Origin: Spirulina sp. CS-785/01
Lineage (GTDB): Bacteria; Cyanobacteriota; Cyanobacteriia; Cyanobacteriales; Spirulinaceae
DNA length: 60,421 nt
Reading direction: 5' to 3'
NCBI RefSeq assembly: GCF_028330525.1
Contig: NZ_JAQMSD010000120.1
Location: 1 to 60,421, forward strand
In this document: one piece after another, positions 7,736 through 14,652 of the stretch
Layout: the number at the start of each line of letters is the position of its first letter
Position numbering within the stretch: the first letter of the stretch is position 1
Position numbers and translations under genes: made by a program
The notes under the pieces: generated by a model
The model's database searches: none
What the model was told of the DNA's origin: nothing
The model's input: only the letters and a program-made list of their open reading frames with translations

Positions 7736-9175
7736 CTAATTTGCCAGAATACAGCCACTTCTAGGGGGTAAACTCACTTGTAAGGTTTGCCCCGACTGTT
7801 GTAGAGTGGGTTGCCCAAATTTTGCGGTTAACAGAGAGGGTCCTACCTCTAGGGTTGTGGTGGCACTGTCCATCCCTGCATTGACAAACACAAACACCTC
7901 AGACCCCTCTAAAACGCGCTTAAAGCCGTACAATAGCCCCTCGGCGACTAATACCTCATATTTCCCGGTTCGTAGGGCAGTATATTGATGTCGGAGGGCA
8001 ATCAGTTGTTTGTGCATTGCTAGAGTCGGTTGATCCCAGTTTTTCTCCTTGGGAAAGGTGCGTCGAGAGTCGGGGTCTAATGCACCTGGTAAACCCACTT
8101 CATTGCCATAATAAATGCTCGGTGCGCCAGGATAGGTAAAGAGGAGGAGGGTGGCTAATTCCACACTCCCTTTATCCCCTTGTACCACCGAGAGTAACCG
8201 GGCCGTATCATGACTATCGAGGATATTCAGTTGGGTGAGTTGAATTTCCCAGGGGTACAGTTCGATTAAATCTTGGATTTTGGCTGCATATTCCTTGGCA
8301 TTGAGGGGAGGATAGGGGTAGTAGTCGGGGCCTTCTACTAGGTCGGATTTTACGCGATCGCCCCCCGTAAAAGCAATAGTCGGCCCCGTGAATAAATAAT
8401 TCATCACCCCATCAAACTGAGTCCCATCTAACCATTGTCGGGAGTCTCTCCACACCTCTCCCACAATATAAGCATCGGGGTTAATGGCTTTCACGCGATC
8501 GCGGAATTCTTGCCAAAACCCAGGAGTCTCCACTTCGTAGGGGACATCCAACCGCCACCCATCAATCCCTTGCCTGAGCCAATATTCCCCCACCCGCATG
8601 ATATACTCCCGCACATCGGGATGATCGTGGTTAAATTCCGGTAAAGCACGATTATCCACCCAACCGTCATAATTGGCAGGTTGATCCCCATCATAGGCAG
8701 ACACGGGCCATTTGTGGATTTTGAACCAATCCACCCAAGGAGAATAGGGGCCATTCTCCAAAATGTCATTAAAATAGAGAAATCCCCGACTAGCATGGTT
8801 AAATACCCCATCGAGGACTACTTTTAACCCTCGTTGGTGCGCTGCCGCTAAAAGCTCTTGTAAGGCTTCATTCCCCCCTAAAATGGGGTCAACTTGGTAA
8901 TAGTCGTGGGTGTGATAGCGATGATTACTGGCAGATTGGAAGATCGGGGTAAAATAAATCGCTGTAATGCCTAAATCTTGTAAATAATCTAACCGATCAA
9001 TGACTCCCCAAAGATTGCCTCCCTTATATCCTTGCATCGTCGGGGCTGAATCCCAAGGTTCAAAGGAAACGGTCATTTGTACCGCCTCTGGGGGACGGTC
9101 TCGTTTAGCAAAGCGATCGGGAAAAATTTGGTAAAATACTGCGTGTTTCACCCAATCGGGGGTTTGAATATCCAT
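7736..9175 (-). CDS. GH13 alpha-amylase family enzyme (neopullulanase/cyclomaltodextrinase-like)
   Basis: The 479-residue enzyme has the TIM-barrel motifs of family GH13: DGVFNH (122-127), GWRLDVPYEV with the nucleophile Asp210, VGEVW with the acid/base Glu240, and LDSHDT with Asp323. A C-terminal beta domain follows from about residue 400. There is no signal peptide, so it should act in the cytoplasm on alpha-1,4 or alpha-1,6 glucan linkages, consistent with glycogen or maltodextrin turnover. The motif set and lack of an N-terminal domain fit a short cyclomaltodextrinase/neopullulanase-like enzyme; exact specificity cannot be read from sequence. The GH57 branching enzyme at 56016 is another glucan gene but not linked. 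Confidence 0.9.
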   Translation of the reverse strand: MDIQTPDWVKHAVFYQIFPDRFAKRDRPPEAVQMTVSFEPWDSAPTMQGYKGGNLWGVIDRLDYLQDLGITAIYFTPIFQSASNHRYHTHDYYQVDPILGGNEALQELLAAAHQRGLKVVLDGVFNHASRGFLYFNDILENGPYSPWVDWFKIHKWPVSAYDGDQPANYDGWVDNRALPEFNHDHPDVREYIMRVGEYWLRQGIDGWRLDVPYEVETPGFWQEFRDRVKAINPDAYIVGEVWRDSRQWLDGTQFDGVMNYLFTGPTIAFTGGDRVKSDLVEGPDYYPYPPLNAKEYAAKIQDLIELYPWEIQLTQLNILDSHDTARLLSVVQGDKGSVELATLLLFTYPGAPSIYYGNEVGLPGALDPDSRRTFPKEKNWDQPTLAMHKQLIALRHQYTALRTGKYEVLVAEGLLYGFKRVLEGSEVFVFVNAGMDSATTTLEVGPSLLTAKFGQPTLQQSGQTLQVSLPPRSGCILAN

Positions 9176-9344
9176 CGCTCTCTGTTCAATGCTTCCTTAC
9201 GTTAGGGTAACAGGTTCATGGGACAGTGGTTGGGATTTTCTGTACAGGATAGGGGGAATTGCAGAAACAATCAACGAAAGCGGGGAAATCGGTTGAGTTG
9301 CAGGGGTCAAAACACTAGGGTTTTGTAGCTCAATTCTAATTCCT

Positions 9345-9606
9345 TTTATTGGTCTAGGCTTGAACTATCTTAAAATTCACCAAGAGAAAGAAAATATTGT
9401 CCAAGAATTGAGTCAAGCAAAGCACACCCTAACGCAACACAAAAATGGCCTAAAACAGACCATTCAAGAACAACTTAAAAACACCCCAACTAAACTGCTC
9501 CAAAGTGAAAAAATGTCAAGTTGGAGAACTTCTCGGTTTGTCTAATCCCAAAACAGGCACAGAGTTTACCATCATAATTCCCCAGAAAATTGCCAGTAAG
9601 AATTAG
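9345..9606 (+). pseudogene. Decayed sensor histidine kinase remnant
   Basis: The frame from about 9360 encodes a coiled coil ending LLQSEKMSS, which matches the segment just before the H-box in many cyanobacterial hybrid kinases (SEKMSSLGELLAGVAHEINNP type). A shift of frame then leads into GELLGLSNP and KTGTEFTIIIP, the usual last strand of a histidine kinase ATPase domain, ending at TAG 9604-9606. The H-box, dimerisation helices and ATPase core are missing. What is left is therefore an internally deleted and frameshifted fragment, not a working 61-residue gene. Confidence 0.6.
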
Positions 9607-9628
9607 ATTTCAACGCCTGAGATGAGAA

Positions 9629-9652
9629 TCTCCGGTTTTTAAACCGGAGAGA
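9629..9652. repeat. Short hairpin CTCCGG...CCGGAG
   Basis: An 8-9 base inverted repeat (CTCCGGTTT / AAACCGGAG) lies between the kinase remnant and the convergent SH3 gene. It could terminate transcription, but no strong U-run is seen. Confidence 0.5.
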
Positions 9653-9659
9653 AGGCAAC

Positions 9660-10289
9660 CTACTCGCATAAAACCAAATTACTACCCCCATCGCGGCCAC
9701 CCGATATCCAACCCGCAACAGGAGCAGAAATTTCTAACCAAATACGCTCATCCTCGTCTAGGGAAGTATTCCCGGTTAAAGTGGCGGTTCGTCCCTCTCG
9801 GACACTGCCTAATGAGGGTTCGAGTCCTGCTTCCGGTCGAGAGCGAATGGCTAAATCGGTGATTGCTCGACGACACCGGCCTTCTTTAATGTTTTCTAAT
9901 GCTTCGGGAGAACCCACCGGACGCTCTGGACTGGTCTCGTCTTCTTCTTCTGGGGTTTCTTCGGGGGTTGCGTCTGCGGTGTCGATGGGACAGGGTTTGA
10001 GGTGACGGGCAATGACATAGCCTTCGGTGGGTTGGCTAATTTGCACCCATCCAGAAGTAATTTCTCCGGTGAGAATGACTTGGACATCGGGTTTTAGGGT
10101 GGCGAGAGAGCGACTCTCAAGGTTGACAGAGGGGTTTTCAAAGACATCTAGGGTGCGGTTGGTTTGGCGACAGACTCCTTCTAAGGCGGTGTCGGTTCGG
10201 GTGGTTTGGGCATAGACTGGGGTAGCCCCTAGAATAGTGACTAGGGTGACAATTCCCAGTTGTGCGACTCTCCAAGTTAATTGTTTCAC
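9660..10289 (-). CDS. Exported protein with two bacterial SH3 domains
   Basis: The 209-residue protein starts at a GTG (10287-10289) with GGGAGG six bases upstream. A signal peptide ends near ATPVYAQ. Two SH3-like domains follow: residues about 40-100 (LDVFENPS...GWVQISQPTEGYV) and 140-205 (LAIRSRPEAG...WLEISAPVAGWI). They are separated by an acidic, proline-rich linker. Paired cysteines (CRQT/KPCP and GRCRR/LVLCE) flank each domain and may form disulfides. Bacterial SH3 domains often bind peptidoglycan, so a periplasmic wall-binding role is inferred. Confidence 0.75.
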   Translation of the reverse strand: MKQLTWRVAQLGIVTLVTILGATPVYAQTTRTDTALEGVCRQTNRTLDVFENPSVNLESRSLATLKPDVQVILTGEITSGWVQISQPTEGYVIARHLKPCPIDTADATPEETPEEEDETSPERPVGSPEALENIKEGRCRRAITDLAIRSRPEAGLEPSLGSVREGRTATLTGNTSLDEDERIWLEISAPVAGWISGGRDGGSNLVLCE

Positions 10290-10331
10290 GGCACTCCTCC
10301 CAAATAAAGATTCGTAGAGATTTAATCCGTA

Positions 10332-10919
10332 TTATAGGGTTTGCTGATACATTAATTCTTGCAGACGGGAGAGCCAGGGTTCGATGCCTTTGCGGGTGGG
10401 TTGTCCGGTGGGGGTGAAGGTCCAGAGGGCTTTTTTGTGTTGGGGCCCGTGGCTGAGATGGATGGGACGCTGGCTGCCGTAATAATAGAGGGAGTCAAAG
10501 GGGAGTTGTTGTTCTATAATCCAAGAGACGACTTGATCGCTAGATGTGCCGAGGATGGAGAAGTCACAGGCTGCCCCCCTGCGATCGCAATAATACCGAC
10601 CATTACGATTCAGTTCACAGGCCATGTGTTGATCTCGACGGGGATCAATACGCCCATTTTTTTCTCCGGTTACGGGGTCTTTTTGGTTTAAATACCGTCG
10701 CAAGTCTGCCGAACAAAACCCGTAGGTTAACTGAAAGGAGTCGCTCCCATAATGAGCAATAATGGGGTCAAGGAGATATTGATTTAAGTCCTGTAAGGCT
10801 TGAATACTGGCTTTTTGCTGTGGCCATGGATCAATTTGACTGCTGTATTTTTGATAGGTTTTGCTGCACGTACAAAACTGTTCTAGGGTTAAATATTTTC
10901 CTAAATATAAGTTTTTCAT
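10332..10919 (-). CDS. M15-like (D-Ala-D-Ala carboxypeptidase fold) protein
   Basis: The 195-residue product contains a spaced His...Asp pair (DQHMACEL to AACDF, about 19 residues apart) and a C-terminal His (IHLSHG), the arrangement of zinc ligands in family M15 peptidases. There is no signal peptide, which is unusual for a wall enzyme. Similar cyanobacterial proteins are usually left hypothetical, so the peptidase call rests on the ligand pattern only. It lies about 40 bases upstream of the SH3 gene on the same strand and may be co-transcribed with it. Confidence 0.55.
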   Translation of the reverse strand: MKNLYLGKYLTLEQFCTCSKTYQKYSSQIDPWPQQKASIQALQDLNQYLLDPIIAHYGSDSFQLTYGFCSADLRRYLNQKDPVTGEKNGRIDPRRDQHMACELNRNGRYYCDRRGAACDFSILGTSSDQVVSWIIEQQLPFDSLYYYGSQRPIHLSHGPQHKKALWTFTPTGQPTRKGIEPWLSRLQELMYQQTL

Positions 10920-10952
10920 GGGGTAAGTATTCAGAGAATGTTACCTTTATAT

Positions 10953-11002
10953 GCCTTGGGTTAAAACCCAAGGCTAATAGCTGAAACCTGTTAAAACAGG
11001 TT
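10953..11002 (+). repeat. Double-hairpin repeat element, copy A
   Basis: Two adjacent hairpins, CCTTGGGTTAAAACCCAAGG and AACCTGTTAAAACAGGTT, are separated by about 10 bases. The conserved 5' flank is ACCTTTATATG. Further copies are at 22904-22954 (inverted) and 32647-32695. In this 307-base gap (10920-11226) I see nothing else except the terminator at 11099-11131. Confidence 0.85.
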
Positions 11003-11098
11003 GATAGACGCAAGCATTTAGCCGGGGTGCGTGATGGAGTATTAGTTTTAAGAGTCGCGGAGTTAACATTGATAGTTGAATGCTTATAAACACAGCAA

Positions 11099-11131
11099 AA
11101 AGGTGAGAACTTTAAAAGTTATCTCACCTTT
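11099..11131 (-). terminator. Terminator of the 50-residue protein gene
   Basis: AAAGGTGAGA and TCTCACCTTT pair perfectly, with further pairing (ACTTT/AAAGT) in the loop. On the minus strand the stem runs into five T residues. It lies about 95 bases past the stop of the small gene. Confidence 0.75.
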
Positions 11132-11226
11132 ATTCACTGTATCTCCATTTAACCAAGACTGATTGAATCAAGGTAATAGGTTGAAAAATTTTGCGCTCAA
11201 AAAGATCGCATTCAGCATTGTTCTCT

Positions 11227-11379
11227 CTACCATTCAACCTGTTTTTTCGGATGGCCTAAGTCGCCAGAAAACGGTTGAACTCCAATGGGAGTGTAGGTGT
11301 CATCGTTGCGGCTGAAAATTCGTGCGATCGCTTCGGACAAATAATCGTTAACGTCTTCTACCCATTTAAACATATTCAT
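11227..11379 (-). CDS. Small (50-residue) cyanobacterial protein
   Basis: The ATG at 11377-11379 has an excellent ribosome site (GGAGGT, 8-base spacing). The frame runs 50 codons to TAG: it starts MNMFKWVEDVNDYLSEAIAR and has a C-terminal half with RIFSRNDDTYTPIGVQPFSG. The N-terminal half is an amphipathic helix; the rest is extended and polar. I recall short cyanobacterial proteins with a similar IFxPxDDxYPxxGVQPF motif that have no assigned function, so it is probably conserved. A good terminator follows, and a 350-base leader with tandem repeats precedes it. It stands alone between convergent or unrelated genes. Confidence 0.75.
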   Translation of the reverse strand: MNMFKWVEDVNDYLSEAIARIFSRNDDTYTPIGVQPFSGDLGHPKKQVEW

Positions 11380-11426
11380 AATGCCTAACCTCCAATAAAT
11401 CCGTATATATGCTCAGTGCTTATCAT

Positions 11427-11573
11427 TTGTGAGACTATGTTTGTGAGACTATGTGAGACTAGCTGCGAGACTAGCAATTCACCTAGCGATTCACTTAGGT
11501 CGATTCACTTAGGTCGATTCACTTAGGTCGATTCACTTAGGTCGATTTCAGGCGACCTGATTTCAGGCGACCT
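11427..11573. repeat. Tandem 14-15 bp repeats upstream of the small gene
   Basis: Three blocks: TTGTGAGACTATGT twice (11427, 11441), CGATTCACTTAGGT four times (11487-11542), and GATTTCAGGCGACCT twice (11544, 11559). They fill the 357-base gap between the small gene and pyrF-pyrE. The last 150 bases (11590-11736) are AT-rich and probably hold the small-gene promoter, which I cannot place. Confidence 0.9.
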
Positions 11574-11736
11574 GAGTTCACAACCTGAAACAACCGCTAC
11601 ACTTTCATTATTAGCAGATTTGCCCCACGAACGCCGTTATTTTAAGCAAATGCAATATTTTTTTGTATTGATTTGCATTACTTTGTTTCTATTAACATAA
11701 ATTTGTAAGAAAATGAGTCATTACGTTACAATAGTT

Positions 11737-13188
11737 CTAATGGGCAGTTAACGCTTCAAACTGGTCTTGAGCAATGCGTCCGGCTTCATACAGGGTCTGG
11801 GTCACTTCAGACAGGGTTAACACGGAATGGGCGCGATATCCTTCCTTTTGGAGACGGTCTTTCACCTCCCGTTCATGGTCGAGAAAGACGACAATATCTT
11901 CGACAACTAATCCGGCAAATTCTAGTTTTTTCGCCCCTTCTATGGCACTATTGCCACTGATGAGGATATCATCCACCACCACCACCGTTTCCCCTGGTTG
12001 AAAGTTCCCCTCAATCACCCGACGAGTCCCGTGGGCCTTGACTTCCTTCCGGGGGAAAATCATGGGATGTTCCAGACGGAGGGAGAGTCCCGTTGCAGTG
12101 GGGAGGGACCCATAGGGAATACCCGCAATGCGGTCAAAGGTGAGAGTTTGTAAAATTTCTGCATAAGCATTGAGGACTTGTTGGAAAATTTGCGGTTGGG
12201 AGATAATTTTACGCAGGTCAATGTAGTAAGAAAAAGTAGCCCCAGAGGCTTGTTGATACTCCCCAAACAAGATACAACCAATATCGTAGAGTTGTAGGAT
12301 TAAATCCTGATGGGGGTGTTTCTCCAGAAAACAGACATCGGGAGTCCAGAGGTGACAATGACTACCGGGTTGTTGTTGAATAGCAGTGCGAATGGGGTTG
12401 ATGGTGTTGTTGAGGGATTGAATGGTGGTTGCAACGGTTGTGTCCTGACTGAGTAAGTCTTGGGGGACGGGAATTAATAATCCTTCTCCGTTTTCATTGA
12501 GTCCTGCTTTAAGGAGGTTTTCGAGGTTTTCTTCCCGTTTCCAGAGACTGCGTAATAAAATTAACCGTTCTGGTGCAAGGGTCCGCACTCTTGCAAGGGT
12601 GTCTGGGGTACTGGTTCCTATTTCTAGATAAACTTGTTCTGGAGTCCCCCATCCCTGGACCTCTTGGACAACTTTTAAAAAGAGGGGACTGTCTTCATCG
12701 GGATATCCTTGGATGGCCATGGCCGCAGGGTTGGAGGTGCGACAGAGGAGAAAAATGCCGTGGTCGGGATAGACTAAAAAAGGGGCTGCTTGGTCTTGTC
12801 CTGCGTAGGGGTTTAGGGTGACTGCATCGACCTGCCACTGTTCAAAGACAGTTCGTGCGAAAATGCTACTGGTGTTTAAGTCGCCATGTTTTGCATCGAG
12901 AATGACGGGAAGATCATCAGGAATAGAGTTTAAGACTTCTGAGAGTAATTCTAACCCTGGTGCGCCTAATGATTTGTAAAAGCCGAAACTGGGTTTATAC
13001 GCACAGACGAGGGTTTGGGTGGTGGTGATGAGATGGTGTAACCAGTCGGCTAAGTCTTGTACCAGATGCTCTAGGGACTGGTCTTCTGCGGTAAAGTGGG
13101 GAAGCATTTCTGGGTTGGGGTCGAGGCCAACGACTAAGAGGCTATTATTTTTGGCGATCGCGCGATGTAATTTCTCAAAAAAGCTCAT
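11737..13188 (-). CDS. pyrFE: Bifunctional OMP decarboxylase / orotate phosphoribosyltransferase
   Basis: This 483-residue fusion performs the last two steps of UMP synthesis in reverse gene order. Residues 1-270 form an orotidine-5'-phosphate decarboxylase of the subfamily-2 type, with DAKHGD at 98-103 (catalytic Lys100). The C-terminal 200 residues form orotate phosphoribosyltransferase, with the PRPP loop VVVVDDILISG. The start is the ATG at 13186-13188, giving MSFFEKLH; the longer open frame upstream is not family-like. Fusion in this order is known in cyanobacteria. pyrC (42900) and prs (45068) of the same pathway are elsewhere in the window. folK diverges 108 bases upstream. Confidence 0.93.
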   Translation of the reverse strand: MSFFEKLHRAIAKNNSLLVVGLDPNPEMLPHFTAEDQSLEHLVQDLADWLHHLITTTQTLVCAYKPSFGFYKSLGAPGLELLSEVLNSIPDDLPVILDAKHGDLNTSSIFARTVFEQWQVDAVTLNPYAGQDQAAPFLVYPDHGIFLLCRTSNPAAMAIQGYPDEDSPLFLKVVQEVQGWGTPEQVYLEIGTSTPDTLARVRTLAPERLILLRSLWKREENLENLLKAGLNENGEGLLIPVPQDLLSQDTTVATTIQSLNNTINPIRTAIQQQPGSHCHLWTPDVCFLEKHPHQDLILQLYDIGCILFGEYQQASGATFSYYIDLRKIISQPQIFQQVLNAYAEILQTLTFDRIAGIPYGSLPTATGLSLRLEHPMIFPRKEVKAHGTRRVIEGNFQPGETVVVVDDILISGNSAIEGAKKLEFAGLVVEDIVVFLDHEREVKDRLQKEGYRAHSVLTLSEVTQTLYEAGRIAQDQFEALTAH

Positions 13189-13296
13189 CAATGACAGTCC
13201 TATGGGGTTTACGATTAGCTTAAACGAAACCCCGTTCAAGTTGGCCGTGAACCCAATGCAGATTACATCTTGCTTGTTGCTGAATACTTGTTGGTA

Positions 13297-13791
13297 ATGA
13301 CACAACACCCATCCCCAATTCCTTGTATTATCGCCCTTGGGAGTAATTTAGGAGACTCTCCAACGATTCTCCAGGGAGCATTAACTCGTTTATCCCAACA
13401 TCCCCAGATTACTTTACAACAGCAGTCTCGTTGGTATCGGACTGCTCCGGTGGGTCCCCCGCAACCGGACTATTTAAACGGTTGTGTGTTGCTTGCGGTG
13501 CAACTGTCTCCCCATGCTCTCCTGAATACCTTATTGGAGATAGAGCAAGAATTTGGTCGAGTGAGACGAGACCCCTGGGGCCCGCGATCGTTAGACTTAG
13601 ATATTATTTTCTATGGGGACACCATCCTCGAAACCCCCTCCCTCACCCTTCCCCACCCCCGAATGCAAGACCGTGCATTTGTGCTAATTCCCCTCTGTGA
13701 TATCGCTCCCCAATGGGTCGATCCCGTGACCGGAAAAACCGTCAAAGACCTCGCAAACAGGTTAGACTGTTCGGGAGTTCACCTGCAATAA
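13297..13791 (+). CDS. folK: 2-amino-4-hydroxy-6-hydroxymethyldihydropteridine pyrophosphokinase
   Basis: The 164-residue enzyme transfers pyrophosphate from ATP to the pterin precursor in folate synthesis. Diagnostic parts are IALGSNLGD near the N-terminus, RWYRTAPVG, and the RDPWGPRSLDLDI signature with the metal-binding aspartates. The ATG at 13297 is preferred over the upstream frame opening at 13270, because family members start a few residues before IALGSN. The NUDIX gene follows after 6 bases, so the two probably form an operon. Confidence 0.95.
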   Translation: MTQHPSPIPCIIALGSNLGDSPTILQGALTRLSQHPQITLQQQSRWYRTAPVGPPQPDYLNGCVLLAVQLSPHALLNTLLEIEQEFGRVRRDPWGPRSLDLDIIFYGDTILETPSLTLPHPRMQDRAFVLIPLCDIAPQWVDPVTGKTVKDLANRLDCSGVHLQ

Positions 13792-13797
13792 CAGATT

Positions 13798-14352
13798 ATG
13801 TCTTTTGGTCCCGAACCCCCCAAAGTTTTACAAAATAACCTCACCTATCAAGGCCGTAAATTTAGCTTTACCGTTGATCAACTCCGTCTCCCCAACGGTG
13901 TAGAAGGGAATTGGGAATGTATTCGTCACCCAGGGGGAGCATTGGCCGTTCCCGTCACTTCAGAGGGAAAATTTGTCTTAGTGTATCAATATCGTTTTGC
14001 AGTAGAACGTCGTCTCTTAGAATTCCCCGCCGGAACAGTAGAAGTGGGAGAAAACCCCGCAGAAACCATTAAACGAGAAATTGAGGAAGAAACAGGATAT
14101 AAAGCCAACCGTTGGCAACATTTAGGCGATTTTCCCCTTGCTCCAGGGTATTCTGATGAATATATTTACGCCTTTTTAGCCCAAGATTTAGAACAACTCC
14201 CCCACCCTCCCTATCAAGATGAAGATGAGGATATTGAGGTAGTTTTAATGACTCCAGAGGAGTTAGAAACGGTAATTCTAAAAGAAGGGACAGTGGATGC
14301 AAAGTCTGTCACCAGTTATTTCTTAGCGAAAAAGGTATTGGGGGATGGGTGA
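13798..14352 (+). CDS. NUDIX hydrolase (ADP-ribose pyrophosphatase-like)
   Basis: The 184-residue protein has a full Nudix box: G at GTVEVGE followed by REIEEETGY (GX5EX7REUXEEXGU), around residues 81-102. The EFPAG element just before it and the general length match ADP-ribose/sugar-nucleotide pyrophosphatases of the NudF type. Linked to folK by 6 bases. A role in dihydroneopterin triphosphate hydrolysis is conceivable from that context but not shown. Confidence 0.88.
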   Translation: MSFGPEPPKVLQNNLTYQGRKFSFTVDQLRLPNGVEGNWECIRHPGGALAVPVTSEGKFVLVYQYRFAVERRLLEFPAGTVEVGENPAETIKREIEEETGYKANRWQHLGDFPLAPGYSDEYIYAFLAQDLEQLPHPPYQDEDEDIEVVLMTPEELETVILKEGTVDAKSVTSYFLAKKVLGDG

Positions 14353-14652
14353 TTAGGGATTGGAAACGCATTGATTGAGCGATCGGGTCTAGAATTAATT
14401 GTTAAATAGTTACACTTCTTGTCTGACAAAGGATTTGGGATTGAACATCAACAGAACCTCGCTCCTTTGTCCTCCCCTCACCCTTGTTGGTCTTCTTTGT
14501 GCTTAACACTTTTTCATAAAAGTATAACGTGATTAACAATTCTTCATTCAATTGTAACTTTGGCAGAATCTAGGTGATGTTAGTTTTGGAAGGAAGGGTG
14601 CGAGCGGTTGCAACCAGCATTTAGGTAGGTCACTTGAACTAGGGGGAATAGC
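14353..14652. other. Gap before the giant exoprotein
   Basis: The 300-base gap is AT-rich and holds no gene. A TTAACA...TATAAC pair near 14506-14528 could be a promoter, but this is weak. AGGGGG at 14641-14646 is the ribosome site for the next gene. Confidence 0.4.

Noticed and set aside
9818-9835. tRNA T-arm-like GGTTCGAGTCC
   Set aside because: It lies within the SH3 gene and no acceptor, D or anticodon arms surround it.
13189-13308. 40-residue N-terminal extension of PyrF-PyrE
   Set aside because: It overlaps the divergent folK start and lacks similarity to the decarboxylase family.
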